Assembly: GCF_900155865.1 (NCBI RefSeq)
Contig: NZ_LT707006.1
Location: 2,065,685-2,129,684 of the forward strand
Direction of reading: 5' to 3'
DNA length: 64,000 nucleotides
Source of the DNA: Bacteroides bouchesdurhonensis
Lineage (GTDB): Bacteria > Bacteroidota > Bacteroidia > Bacteroidales > Bacteroidaceae
Part shown: piece after piece, positions 1 to 8,912 of the stretch
How the letters are laid out: the number at the start of each line of letters is the position of its first letter
Position numbering within the stretch: position 1 is the stretch's first letter
Notes under the pieces: model-generated
Database searches by the model: none
The model's input: the letters and a program-made list of their open reading frames with translations, nothing else
Told to the model about the DNA's origin: nothing
Position numbers and translations under genes: made by a program

Positions 1-1476
1 TCCCGTAATAACGACATAAGCCAATGCATATGGGATAGCGGCTTTCAGTATTTCCCCTTCTTTGCCTTGTTGATTTCCGGCAGAGGTGGCAATGGCGATA
101 CTTTGCGGGGAAATAATTTTTCCTCCCGTAGCACCTACTGTATTAGCGGCTGACAACCAATCCGGGCTGACATGAATTTGTCCGGCGACACTAGCCTGTA
201 GTTTACCAAAGAGAATATTGGAGGAGGTATCACTCCCTGTGATAAATGTTCCCAAACATCCGATGACTGGGGCAAAGAGCGGATACAAACTACCCGTAGC
301 AGTTGCCAATGCCGTAGCAATAACAGCAATCATACCGGACGTATCCATGATAGTAGATAACCCGACTAGACAGATTACCGTTATAAAAGTTTTCTTTAAC
401 TGCTTCACAGTATTCCAAAGAACTATCAATAATTCTTTGACTTTTGCTCCCTGTATCAGTCCTCCTATAAAAGTTCCGATGAATAGTAATACACCTGCGT
501 GAGTAAGCCAGGAGATAGTATAATTAACCGTAGAAGCATTGATCGGCAAGCTGATTCTGGTAATCCAGTTATTTTCCAATGTATGTCTTAATCCTGGGAA
601 GAGGGGACTAGTCAGAATAATAAGGAATAGAATCAGCAAATAAATACTCCATGCATTAAGAATATCTTTCGTTTTAAGCGTGCTCTTTCGTGCCTTTTCT
701 TCTTTGGAAGCAGTTAGTTTACCGTAGAGAACGATCACGATGATCGATAGTATGCTTCCAATAATGGCCGGAGATTCTGCACCCATATATTTGGCTGCCA
801 CATATTGTCCGAGCAAGGAAACACCTCCCACTAATAGAGCTAGAAATATATTCTTTGGTAGTGATTTCACTTTAGGATCAGTGAGGAATAGCAATACTAG
901 AGGGATAAGGAACATTAAGACGGAAAGTTGCAACACAACGTTCGTACTCAGTTGTAATACATCTAAATTCGTTTCTTTCGCCAATACAAGTACAGGCGTT
1001 CCAATGGCTCCGAAAGCAGTGGCAACACTGTTGGCAATCAAACTGACAGTAGCAGAGAAAATCGGCTTGAATCCTAAACTGATTAATATAGCTGCCGGAA
1101 TAGCAACAGCAGTACCGAATCCAGCCATTGCTTCCAGTAAACCGCCGAATCCCCAAGTTAATAACAACACCTGAATACTTTTATCCGTAGAAATCGACGA
1201 AAATTGTTGTTTGATGATTTCCATCTTCTGTGTTTTCAGCAAGACATTATAGCTGAAAATAGCCATTAAAATGATGATTAAGATAGGCGAAACAGCCTTT
1301 AATGCTCCATAGATAAATGAGAACAACAGATTGTCTATAGAGACAGAAAAACCAAAAAGAGCAATAAGGATAGTAACAATTAAAGAGATGATACTACTCT
1401 TATCACCAGACATTTTGAAGAATGCCATTAAAACTATCAACAGCAATACTGGAATTACAGCAAGAATTAGCGTCAT
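1..1476 (-). CDS. lctP: L-lactate permease (LctP family), C-terminus cut by window edge
   Basis: Inner-membrane lactate:proton symporter of the LctP/LldP family. The frame is open from an ATG at 1476 to base 1, giving 492 codons without a stop; the family is about 500-550 residues, so only the last few residues should be missing. The product is a series of hydrophobic helices starting MTLILAVIPVLLLI, with the conserved GLLEAMAGFGTAVAIP region about 110 residues in and a late GTFITGSDTSSN segment, both typical of the family. It lies downstream of a DUF3868 gene in the same direction, but a strong terminator-like hairpin (1489-1537) sits only about 13 bases before the start codon, so it may have its own control. 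Substrate (lactate rather than glycolate) is inferred from the family. Confidence 0.9.
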   Translation of the reverse strand, partial: MTLILAVIPVLLLIVLMAFFKMSGDKSSIISLIVTILIALFGFSVSIDNLLFSFIYGALKAVSPILIIILMAIFSYNVLLKTQKMEIIKQQFSSISTDKSIQVLLLTWGFGGLLEAMAGFGTAVAIPAAILISLGFKPIFSATVSLIANSVATAFGAIGTPVLVLAKETNLDVLQLSTNVVLQLSVLMFLIPLVLLFLTDPKVKSLPKNIFLALLVGGVSLLGQYVAAKYMGAESPAIIGSILSIIVIVLYGKLTASKEEKARKSTLKTKDILNAWSIYLLILFLIILTSPLFPGLRHTLENNWITRISLPINASTVNYTISWLTHAGVLLFIGTFIGGLIQGAKVKELLIVLWNTVKQLKKTFITVICLVGLSTIMDTSGMIAVIATALATATGSLYPLFAPVIGCLGTFITGSDTSSNILFGKLQASVAGQIHVSPDWLSAANTVGATGGKIISPQSIAIATSAGNQQGKEGEILKAAIPYALAYVVITG

Positions 1477-1488
1477 AATAATCAGATT

Positions 1489-1537
1489 TAAAAAAGTGAA
1501 ACGTCCGTTTGTTAAGAATATAACAAACGAACGTTTC
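1489..1537 (-). terminator. Strong hairpin with T-tract in the lctP leader
   Basis: Read on the minus strand, a 17-base arm (1537-1521, GAAACGTTCGTTTGTTA) pairs with 1514-1498 with one mismatch around a 6-base loop, and is followed by a run of T (1495-1490). This is a canonical intrinsic terminator for the DUF3868 gene. Because it ends just before the lactate permease start codon it could also act as an attenuator of that gene. Confidence 0.8.
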
Positions 1538-1569
1538 ATTTGGTCTACTGAATAGAATATTTTTTCTAT

Positions 1570-3024
1570 TTATTTTATTTTCATGTTAAGGATTTGTTGC
1601 AATTGTTGCAAGTTTGCCTGAGCTGCTTCATTACCCATTTTGGCTGCCTGCTCGAAAGCTGCTCTAGCACGTTGGATATCACCGTTCAGGAAATTATATA
1701 CACCTGTATTGTTTAAGAATTCAGCAGTGGCATGATCTGCTTTTTCCATAAATTTCACTGCTGTATTTAAATCCTTCATAGACAAAGCGACAGCTGCTGC
1801 ATTCAGGTTGGCAACCGGATCGTTCGGATACATGCGAACGGCAATGTCAAATACATTTGCGAAATCCTTGCTGCCTTTCGGATAACTGTTGGCTACCTGA
1901 TACATTTCATTCAAGCTCAAGTATTTAGGATTCTCACGGATAATGATGCGTCCTTGCTCTACATCGAAATTGATGACAGTATAATCGATTTTGCAATTTA
2001 CTTTACGTAATCCCGGATAGATTTCTTTCAACATGGTACGATAAGGAACACCGCCACCTACGCGCATAATTTCCTGTTTACGTTTCGCATCGTCGGAAGT
2101 ATTCTTGATGATATTCAGGAAAGTTTCTTTGTCTTTCATCGAAGAAGCCTCAAGAGCTTTCACCAGGCCATCCCAGTTTTCACCACCGAAAGTAACATTA
2201 TAGACATTAGCAGGAACCTTCTCATTCTTTACCAGATAATCCTTCAAAGCCACTGCGCGTTTCTTTGAAAGTTGTTCATTGAATGCCAAAGGACCTTCCG
2301 GAGAAGCAAAACCTTCAATACTGATTTTTGTTACCGTCAAGTTTTTATCATTCTGGATCTTGTCGAACATCGAATGGATATTCACCAATTCGGAATGATT
2401 ATTCATGAAATCAGTCAAAATGACGTATTTATTAACAGGGAAATCCAGATGAGCTTCGTATTGTTCGCTGCGTTTTTTAACCACCTCCACTGTTGGTTGG
2501 ATATAAGCAACCAGTGGTGACATGGCACTCAGTCGTTTGGCTTCGGTAGAAACATCGTTTGTAATTAATTCCTGAGCAGTCATTTCCTGGTAGTTGCCAC
2601 ATCCGCATAAGGTCTCTACAAGTTGTAAGGAAGCATTTGCCATCCATGGTTGGTAAGGAATCACCTGTGTATAGTTTAAAGTTTCCCGTTTGTTATAAGG
2701 GACGATGATAGCTGTTGGCTCTTGTTGGTTCATGGCTAATCCACGAATATATGCTTTTTCACGTCTTTTTCCGTTTATAATAATTTCTTGTAGAGGAACA
2801 TTGTGTTGCCCGTCTGTCAATAGAGGGACGAGGCTTAGGCTTCTTGCGGAACCGACAGTTAGGTTTTTCATATCCATGGTCATTCCTACATATAAAGACT
2901 CACCCTGTTGCCATAAAGTCACATCCGAGAGTGTGAGTGCATCATTCATGAATTTTTGTGCATGAGCCGGTGCTATGACGGCTGCAAGTGCTATAATGAG
3001 ATAAATAAGTTTCTTTTTCATCAT
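1570..3024 (-). CDS. DUF3868 protein with OmpA-like and TPR regions
   Basis: Secreted envelope protein of 484 residues with a clear signal peptide (MMKKKLIYLIIALAAVIAPAHAQ). Residues about 25-150 match the DUF3868 type of N-terminal domain; residues about 185-290 have the OmpA-like peptidoglycan-binding pattern (VTKISIEGFASPEGP, then a KKRAVALKDYL arm); the C-terminus is helical and TPR-like (DPVANLNAAAVALSMKDL and the following A-rich pairs). In Bacteroides this family together with DUF3575 is usually found next to FimA/Mfa-type fimbriae, where the pair is thought to serve in the envelope. No fimbrillin gene is visible here. It follows the DUF3575 gene in the same direction with a 21-base gap, so the two likely form one transcript. 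Confidence 0.85.
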   Translation of the reverse strand: MMKKKLIYLIIALAAVIAPAHAQKFMNDALTLSDVTLWQQGESLYVGMTMDMKNLTVGSARSLSLVPLLTDGQHNVPLQEIIINGKRREKAYIRGLAMNQQEPTAIIVPYNKRETLNYTQVIPYQPWMANASLQLVETLCGCGNYQEMTAQELITNDVSTEAKRLSAMSPLVAYIQPTVEVVKKRSEQYEAHLDFPVNKYVILTDFMNNHSELVNIHSMFDKIQNDKNLTVTKISIEGFASPEGPLAFNEQLSKKRAVALKDYLVKNEKVPANVYNVTFGGENWDGLVKALEASSMKDKETFLNIIKNTSDDAKRKQEIMRVGGGVPYRTMLKEIYPGLRKVNCKIDYTVINFDVEQGRIIIRENPKYLSLNEMYQVANSYPKGSKDFANVFDIAVRMYPNDPVANLNAAAVALSMKDLNTAVKFMEKADHATAEFLNNTGVYNFLNGDIQRARAAFEQAAKMGNEAAQANLQQLQQILNMKIK

Positions 3025-3045
3025 TGTAAGTATTATAAGTTTTGA

Positions 3046-3633
3046 TTATTTGATGACATAAATAAAGCTTAAGCCTATTTTGGTCGGACCAAAATAGTTA
3101 CGAGTATTATGTCCTAGCTTTTCACCTCCGTCACCGCGGGCATATTTATCATACTTTACGCGCGCATATCCGACCCCGATGGTTGCCTCCATACTCCAAC
3201 GTCTGCTGATAATCCATTGATATCCGTATGAAATACCTGCACCATACAAATTTCCGTCATAACGGTCGTGCCCCATTCCGAAAACATTCAGATTACTGAC
3301 ATCCACATCAGCATAGTGACCATGCAGACCAAAGAAACTACCGTTAAAACGTTCACAAAGCCAATAGCGCAATTCCGGTTGGACCAGCCAGTGTTTGATT
3401 TGTCGGTCGTTTCCAAATTTCCATGGATTATAGTTACCCGATACATCCAGAGTCAGTTTTTTGGAGAGTGCGATTTCAATTCCCAGGTTGGGAGTGGAAG
3501 TCGCCCAATACAAAGCATTTGTCTTAATAGCAAATTTGGGTAAATAGGTTTCATTACGTTGTACCTGTGCATGAATGCTTGTACCGAAAGCGAGCAGGAA
3601 ACCAACTGCTAGTAAAAGTTTAATTGTTCTCAT
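3046..3633 (-). CDS. DUF3575 outer-membrane protein
   Basis: A 195-residue exported protein. I use the ATG at 3633 (MRTIKLLLAVGFLLAFGTSIHAQ), because it starts directly with a signal peptide; the frame is open a further 33 codons upstream, but that stretch does not look like a leader. After the signal, KTNALYWATSTPNLGIEIAL followed by alternating hydrophobic strands and a final aromatic residue pattern (GLSFIYVIK) indicates a small beta-barrel. DUF3575 members are regularly paired with DUF3868 in fimbrial loci; here the pair stands alone. Function unknown, probably an outer-membrane anchor. Confidence 0.85.
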   Translation of the reverse strand: MRTIKLLLAVGFLLAFGTSIHAQVQRNETYLPKFAIKTNALYWATSTPNLGIEIALSKKLTLDVSGNYNPWKFGNDRQIKHWLVQPELRYWLCERFNGSFFGLHGHYADVDVSNLNVFGMGHDRYDGNLYGAGISYGYQWIISRRWSMEATIGVGYARVKYDKYARGDGGEKLGHNTRNYFGPTKIGLSFIYVIK

Positions 3634-3815
3634 TTTCGTTAGGATATTGGTTTTTTTAAAATGATAAGCGATAAACACCTGACCATGGGACTTTGTTGAG
3701 GCAACCGGTAAAAAATGTCTGTGAATAAACAAAGAAAGATGTTTAAGGGCATAAATGCTAACAAATTATCGTGTAAAAACGTTTATTATAGTAAAACATC
3801 AAATATACACAGTTT

Positions 3816-5360
3816 ATGAAGGAGCTAATCAAAAACCTGGAAGAATTAAACAGGAAAGCTGAGAAGGGGGGCGGAGATGCCCGTATTGAGAAACAACATT
3901 CGGTGGGCAAACTGACAGCCCGTGAACGTATCGATTTACTTTTAGAAAAAGGTTCATTTATCGAGTTGGATAAATTGGTCACTCATCGTTGTACCGATTT
4001 CGGTATGGAAAAACAGAAATTTGCAGGAGACGGAGTAGTTACCGGTTACGGTATGATTGGAAAACGTTTAGTTTATGTTTTTGCACAGGACTTTACCGTA
4101 TTTGGAGGAGCTCTTTCGGAAACACATGCCAAAAAGATTTGTAAAGTGATGGACATGGCTATGCAGATGGGAGCACCTATCATCGGATTAAATGATTCAG
4201 GAGGTGCCCGTATCCAGGAGGGAGTACGCTCATTGGCAGGATATGCTGAGATATTCCTTCGTAATTCGATGGCTTCGGGGGTTATTCCACAAATCAGTGC
4301 GATAATGGGGCCTTGTGCCGGAGGTGCGGTTTACTCACCTGCACTGACCGATTTTATTCTGATGGTAAAAAATTCCGGTTATATGTTTATTACCGGTCCC
4401 GATGTCGTGAAAAGTGTGACTCAGGAAGAAGTAAGCAAGGATGATCTGGGCGGAGTGGATGTTCACATGACAAAATCCGGCGTTGCCCATCTTTCTGCAG
4501 AAAATGATATTGAATGTATTAATTATATCAGGGAATTGATCTCCTACCTTCCGGGAAATAATATGGAAGAACCTCCTTTTGTAGCTACCAGTGACTCGCC
4601 TACACGCTTGACGCCGGAACTATCTGATCTGATTCCTACTAATCCGAATCAACCTTATAATATAAAGGAGATGATAGAATCCGTAGCGGATGAGAATAGC
4701 TTCTTTGAACTTCAACCGGAGTTTGCACCGAATATTGTTACCGGTTACATTCGCCTGAATGGAAAGACAGTGGGAATTGTAGCTAATCAGCCCTTGGTGT
4801 TGGCAGGAACATTGGATATAAATGCTTCCGTCAAAGCTGCCCGTTTCGTCCGTTTCTGCGATGCATTCAATATACCATTGCTGACATTGGTCGATGTGCC
4901 GGGATTCCTTCCGGGAGTGGATCAAGAATACGGTGGCATTATTCGTAATGGTGCCAAATTGCTTTATGCTTATTGTGAAGCTACGGTTCCCAAAGTAACC
5001 ATTATCACACGTAAGGCGTATGGAGGTGCTTATGACGTGATGAGTTCAAAACATATCCGTGGGGATGTGAATCTGGCTTTTCCAACAGCAGAGATAGCTG
5101 TAATGGGACCGGATGGTGCCGTAAACATCTTGTTCCGCAAAGAAATAGATAAAGCCCAGTCACCCGAGACAAAACGAAAAGAACTTCAGGAAGAGTATCG
5201 CGGGAAATTCGCTAATCCCTATCGGGCAGCAGAGTTAGGTTATGTGGATGAAGTGATTGATCCGGCAGTTACCCGTTTGCGGTTGATCCGCAGTTTCGAG
5301 ATGCTTGCCAACAAGCGTCAGTCCAATCCGCCCAAGAAACATTCAAATATTCCACTTTAA
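3816..5360 (+). CDS. pccB: Acyl-CoA (propionyl-CoA) carboxylase carboxyltransferase subunit
   Basis: Carboxyltransferase subunit (514 residues, usual length) of a biotin-dependent acyl-CoA carboxylase, moving CO2 between carboxybiotin and an acyl-CoA, most likely propionyl-CoA/methylmalonyl-CoA in the succinate-propionate route. It shows the crotonase-type core with the conserved [13 protein letters not shown] and [13 protein letters not shown] motifs (N-half) and [27 protein letters not shown] and [13 protein letters not shown] (C-half). It is the first gene of a three-gene operon with the biotin carboxylase and biotin carrier genes. Methylmalonyl-CoA decarboxylase alpha subunits are close relatives, but the biotin carboxylase next door and the lack of a membrane decarboxylase subunit favour a carboxylase. 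Confidence 0.92.
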   Translation: MKELIKNLEELNRKAEKGGGDARIEKQHSVGKLTARERIDLLLEKGSFIELDKLVTHRCTDFGMEKQKFAGDGVVTGYGMIGKRLVYVFAQDFTVFGGALSETHAKKICKVMDMAMQMGAPIIGLNDSGGARIQEGVRSLAGYAEIFLRNSMASGVIPQISAIMGPCAGGAVYSPALTDFILMVKNSGYMFITGPDVVKSVTQEEVSKDDLGGVDVHMTKSGVAHLSAENDIECINYIRELISYLPGNNMEEPPFVATSDSPTRLTPELSDLIPTNPNQPYNIKEMIESVADENSFFELQPEFAPNIVTGYIRLNGKTVGIVANQPLVLAGTLDINASVKAARFVRFCDAFNIPLLTLVDVPGFLPGVDQEYGGIIRNGAKLLYAYCEATVPKVTIITRKAYGGAYDVMSSKHIRGDVNLAFPTAEIAVMGPDGAVNILFRKEIDKAQSPETKRKELQEEYRGKFANPYRAAELGYVDEVIDPAVTRLRLIRSFEMLANKRQSNPPKKHSNIPL

Positions 5361-5380
5361 GACTAAGAAAGGAGAAAAAT

Positions 5381-6892
5381 ATGATCAAGAAAATATTGGT
5401 TGCTAACAGAGGCGAAATAGCCTTGCGAATCTTCCGTACGTGCAGAGTGATGAATATCTCAACAGTAGCCGTTTATACTCATGTAGATCGTAGTGCTTTG
5501 CATGTTCGTTATGCAGAAGAAGCATATTGTATTTCTGATTCACCGGAAGATACTTCTTATCTGAAACCGGAATTGATATTGGCAATTGCAAAAAAGACAG
5601 GTGCGGCTATTCATCCGGGATATGGTTTCTTGTCGGAGAATGCGGACTTCGCCCGTCGTTGTGAAGAAGAAGGAGTGATCTTTATCGGACCGAGTGCCGA
5701 CATCATTTCGAAGATGGGAATTAAGACTGAGGCACGTAAGATTATGCGTGAAGCCGGATTACCGATTGTTCCCGGAACTGAGGCTCCCGTACAAGGCATA
5801 GAGGAAGTAAAAAGGGTTGCCAAAGAAGTGGGCTATCCTATCATGTTGAAAGCTCTTGCCGGTGGTGGAGGAAAAGGGATGAGACTGGTTCGTTCGGAGG
5901 AAGAAGTAGATACAGCCCTTCGTCTTTCGCAATCCGAGGCTGGGACGTCTTTTGGAAATGATGCAGTCTACATCGAAAAATATATCGAAAATCCACATCA
6001 TATCGAAGTGCAGATAATGGGAGATAAATATGGTAATGTGGTTCATCTTTACGAACGTGAATGTTCCATTCAGCGTCGCAACCAGAAAGTGATTGAAGAA
6101 TCACCGTCTCCTTTTGTGAAAGAAGAGACGCGGAAAAATATGTTGAAAGTAGCCGTAGAAGCTTGCAAGAAAATAGGGTATTACAGTGCCGGAACCTTGG
6201 AGTTTATGATGGACAAGGATCAGAATTTCTACTTCCTTGAAATGAATACCCGGTTGCAAGTGGAGCATTTAGTAACCGAAGAATGTACGGGAGTAGATCT
6301 GGTACGCGATATGATAACAGTTGCAGCAGGTAATCCGTTACCTTATAAACAGGATGATATTAAATTTAGCGGGGCTGCCATCGAATGTCGTATTTATGCA
6401 GAAGATCCGGAGAACAACTTCATGCCTTCGCCCGGAGTGATAACAGTGCGTGAAGCTCCCGAAGGTCGTAATCTTCGTTTGGATAGTGCTGCTTATGCCG
6501 GTTTTGAAGTATCTCTGCATTATGACCCGATGATTGCCAAGCTATGTTGTTGGGGACGTACTCGTGCTTCGGCTATCTCTAACATGGCTCGTGCTTTGCG
6601 CGAATATAAAATTCTGGGAATAAAGACTACCATTCCTTTCCATCAACGGGTTCTGAAGAATGCCGCATTTCTGGAAGGAAAGTATGATACCACTTTTATT
6701 GATACCCGTTTTGATAAGGAAGACTTGAAGCGGCACCAGAATACAGATCCTACAGTGGCTGTGATTGCAGCTGCGGTGAGACATTATGAAAGAGAGAAAG
6801 AAGCTGCTTCCCGGGCGACAACTCTTCCGGTGGTGGGCGAATCTCTTTGGAAGTATTATGGCAAGTTACAGATGACTGCCAACAATTATTAA
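5381..6892 (+). CDS. Biotin carboxylase subunit of acyl-CoA carboxylase
   Basis: ATP-grasp enzyme (503 residues) that carboxylates the biotin on the carrier protein with bicarbonate and ATP. The N-terminal biotin carboxylase fold begins MIKKILVANRGEIALRI; the ATP-binding glycine loop GGGGKGMR lies near residue 161; the catalytic EMNTRLQVEH segment lies near residue 287. It ends with about 50 residues beyond the usual 450-residue AccC core. It starts 20 bases after the carboxyltransferase stop and runs into the carrier gene, so all three subunits are made together. Family AccC/PccA; I give no symbol because the physiological acyl-CoA is not proved. Confidence 0.92.
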   Translation: MIKKILVANRGEIALRIFRTCRVMNISTVAVYTHVDRSALHVRYAEEAYCISDSPEDTSYLKPELILAIAKKTGAAIHPGYGFLSENADFARRCEEEGVIFIGPSADIISKMGIKTEARKIMREAGLPIVPGTEAPVQGIEEVKRVAKEVGYPIMLKALAGGGGKGMRLVRSEEEVDTALRLSQSEAGTSFGNDAVYIEKYIENPHHIEVQIMGDKYGNVVHLYERECSIQRRNQKVIEESPSPFVKEETRKNMLKVAVEACKKIGYYSAGTLEFMMDKDQNFYFLEMNTRLQVEHLVTEECTGVDLVRDMITVAAGNPLPYKQDDIKFSGAAIECRIYAEDPENNFMPSPGVITVREAPEGRNLRLDSAAYAGFEVSLHYDPMIAKLCCWGRTRASAISNMARALREYKILGIKTTIPFHQRVLKNAAFLEGKYDTTFIDTRFDKEDLKRHQNTDPTVAVIAAAVRHYEREKEAASRATTLPVVGESLWKYYGKLQMTANNY

Positions 6893-6916
6893 ATGGAGTA
6901 ATAAAAAAATATTAAT

Positions 6917-7441
6917 ATGGGTACAACATTAGCTACATATTATGCCAAACTTCTGGATATGCCGGATACAGAATATAAGGTAGAAATTCTGGAAGATGGA
7001 CCGATCAAGAAAATTGCGGTCAATGGCAAGGTTTATGAGGTGGATTATAATGTGGGAGGTGACTCCATTCATTCAATTATCATCGATCATCATTCTCATG
7101 GAGTACAGATTTCTCCTTCTTCCAATAATTCATATACAATCATGAATAAGGGAGAGCTTTACCAAATTGAGTTGCAGGGGGAAATGGAGAAAATACATAA
7201 CGCACGTGCTGCTGCAGAAGCTGTGGGACGTCAGGTAGTGCAAGCACCAATGCCGGGAGTGATCCTGAAGACATACGTTAAGAAAGGAGATGACGTGAAA
7301 CGCGGGGACCCGCTTTGTGTATTAGTCGCCATGAAAATGGAAAACGAGATTCGATCTACGACAGATGGAACGGTAAAAGAGGTATTTGTAGAAGATAATA
7401 TGAAGGTAGGGTTGAATGACCGTATCATGGTGATTGAATAA
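6917..7441 (+). CDS. Biotin carboxyl carrier protein of acyl-CoA carboxylase
   Basis: 174-residue biotinyl carrier. The C-terminal 75 residues form the biotinyl-lipoyl domain with the biotinylation motif AMKMENEI; the modified lysine is residue 140. The first 100 residues resemble the linker part found in propionyl-CoA or methylmalonyl-CoA decarboxylase carriers. Third gene of the carboxylase operon. The biotin it needs would come from the biosynthetic operon 22 kb to the right. Downstream, at 7442-7600, two small hairpins (for example CGTCCC/GGGACG near 7499-7518) occur without a clear T-tract. Confidence 0.92.
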   Translation: MGTTLATYYAKLLDMPDTEYKVEILEDGPIKKIAVNGKVYEVDYNVGGDSIHSIIIDHHSHGVQISPSSNNSYTIMNKGELYQIELQGEMEKIHNARAAAEAVGRQVVQAPMPGVILKTYVKKGDDVKRGDPLCVLVAMKMENEIRSTTDGTVKEVFVEDNMKVGLNDRIMVIE

Positions 7442-7601
7442 CTTTATTTTTCTGTATTGCCATGACCGATTGGGAACTCTGTGAACTATTCGGGGTAATC
7501 GTCCCAGCATTTAGGGACGGACAATCTCACCTCCAGAGTCGGGAGATTGAATATCCGATATAAAGATGGTTAGCTATAAACAGTAAACCAAATAAAAGTA
7601 G

Positions 7602-7609
7602 TAACTTTG
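7602..7609 (+). promoter_or_regulatory. Bacteroidales -7 promoter element for the restriction-modification cassette
   Basis: TAACTTTG matches the TAnnTTTG -7 consensus and lies 33 bases before the controller gene start. No clean -33 TTTG is visible at the usual distance. Confidence 0.6.
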
Positions 7610-7642
7610 CCAAATAATGTCAAGACATAAAATGGTAATAAG

Positions 7643-7936
7643 ATGTTTTCGGAACGCATAAAAGAGCTACGCATTCAAAATCAGATACCGCAGCGACAAT
7701 TAGCTGCGGCTCTGAATATTGACACAGCGACATATTGCAAAATAGCGAAAGGAGAAAGAAGAGCCAAGAGTGAACAAGTAGAAATAATCGCTCAGATATT
7801 GAATGCATATAAAAACGAACTTGTAACTTTATGGTTGGCGGATAAGGTTTATAATGTGGTAGGCGATGAAATCAATGCACAAGATATACTCCATGTTGTA
7901 AATGAAAATATTGTAAGATATGGGCAAGATATATAA
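7643..7936 (+). CDS. XRE-family regulator, probable controller protein of the restriction-modification cassette
   Basis: 97-residue protein with a helix-turn-helix of the XRE/Cro type in its first 60 residues (RIKELRIQNQIPQRQLAAAL, then TYCKIAKGERRAKSEQVEII). The remaining 35 residues are acidic and probably dimerise. It overlaps the start of the methyltransferase gene by 17 bases, the arrangement expected of a controller (C) protein that delays endonuclease expression and represses the methyltransferase. The regulatory role is inferred from position and size. Confidence 0.8.
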   Translation: MFSERIKELRIQNQIPQRQLAAALNIDTATYCKIAKGERRAKSEQVEIIAQILNAYKNELVTLWLADKVYNVVGDEINAQDILHVVNENIVRYGQDI

Positions 7937-8912
7937 AACTATAGATTTATTTGCAGGTATTGGAGGTATCCGACTAGGTTTTGAAGCACATGGATGTGAA
8001 AATGTATTTTCTTCAGAATGGGATAAATATGCCCAAATGATGTATGAAGCAAATTTTCATGAAACACCCTTTGGGGATATTAATGATATAGCCCCCGAAG
8101 ATATTCCTGAACACGATATTCTCTTAGCTGGATTTCCTTGCCAACCGTTCAGTATCGCTGGCAAAGGCTTAGGTTTTGCAGATACAAGAGGTACATTATT
8201 TTTCAATATTGAAGCGATCCTTAGAGCAAAGCAACCGGAAGCTTTTTTGTTAGAAAACGTAAAACGGCTTACAACTCATGATAATGGGAATACCTTTACG
8301 GTGATTTTGGATAGATTGAATAAATTGGGATATACCGTTTATCATAAAGTATTTAATTCGTTAGATTTTGGCGTTCCTCAAAAAAGAGAAAGAATTTATA
8401 TTGTAGGCTTTAAAAAGCCTATACAATTTAAATTCCCGAAACCTTTGGGGTATTTTAAACCTTTATCCGAATTATTGGAAAAAGAAGAAGATATTCCCGC
8501 CTCATATTTTTTGTCAGAAACAATGAGGCAGAAACGTTTTTCCGCTCTCAAAACAATACCGCCCAAACCTTCTATTTGGCATGAAAATATCGGAGGTAAT
8601 ATATCTCCATTGCCATATTCTTGCGCATTAAGAGCTGGAGGAAGTTATAATTATTTGGTTGTAAACGGAGAAAGACGATTGACTTCACGTGAAATGTTGC
8701 GACTTCAAGGATTTCCCGATTCTTTTATTATAAATATCCCATATTCACAAGCACGAAAAGTAGCTGGGAATTCCGTATCGGTTCCTGTTATACAAGCAAT
8801 AGCTGGTGAAATGATTAAAGCACTTGATGAACAAAAAACAGCCGTAAAATATAAAGAACTTAATTTATTTGGAGATTATGACTCTATTGGAAGCAAAGCA
8901 AGCGTTAGATAA
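7920..8912 (+). CDS. Type II DNA (cytosine-5) methyltransferase
   Basis: 330-residue m5C methyltransferase with all hallmark motifs: SAM-binding DLFAGIGGIRLGFE (motif I), catalytic GFPCQPFS (motif IV, nucleophilic Cys), ENVKRL (motif VI), PQKRERIYIVGF (motif VIII) and GNSVSVPVIQAI (motif X). The target-recognition region is short. It should protect host DNA from the endonuclease encoded immediately downstream, whose gene starts inside the last 35 bases of this one. AT-rich compared with the carboxylase operon, which fits acquisition as a cassette. Confidence 0.93.
   Translation: MGKIYKTIDLFAGIGGIRLGFEAHGCENVFSSEWDKYAQMMYEANFHETPFGDINDIAPEDIPEHDILLAGFPCQPFSIAGKGLGFADTRGTLFFNIEAILRAKQPEAFLLENVKRLTTHDNGNTFTVILDRLNKLGYTVYHKVFNSLDFGVPQKRERIYIVGFKKPIQFKFPKPLGYFKPLSELLEKEEDIPASYFLSETMRQKRFSALKTIPPKPSIWHENIGGNISPLPYSCALRAGGSYNYLVVNGERRLTSREMLRLQGFPDSFIINIPYSQARKVAGNSVSVPVIQAIAGEMIKALDEQKTAVKYKELNLFGDYDSIGSKASVR

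Noticed and set aside
3816..7441. Sodium-pumping methylmalonyl-CoA decarboxylase complex
   Set aside because: A biotin carboxylase gene is present and no membrane decarboxylase subunit is nearby, so a carboxylase is more likely.
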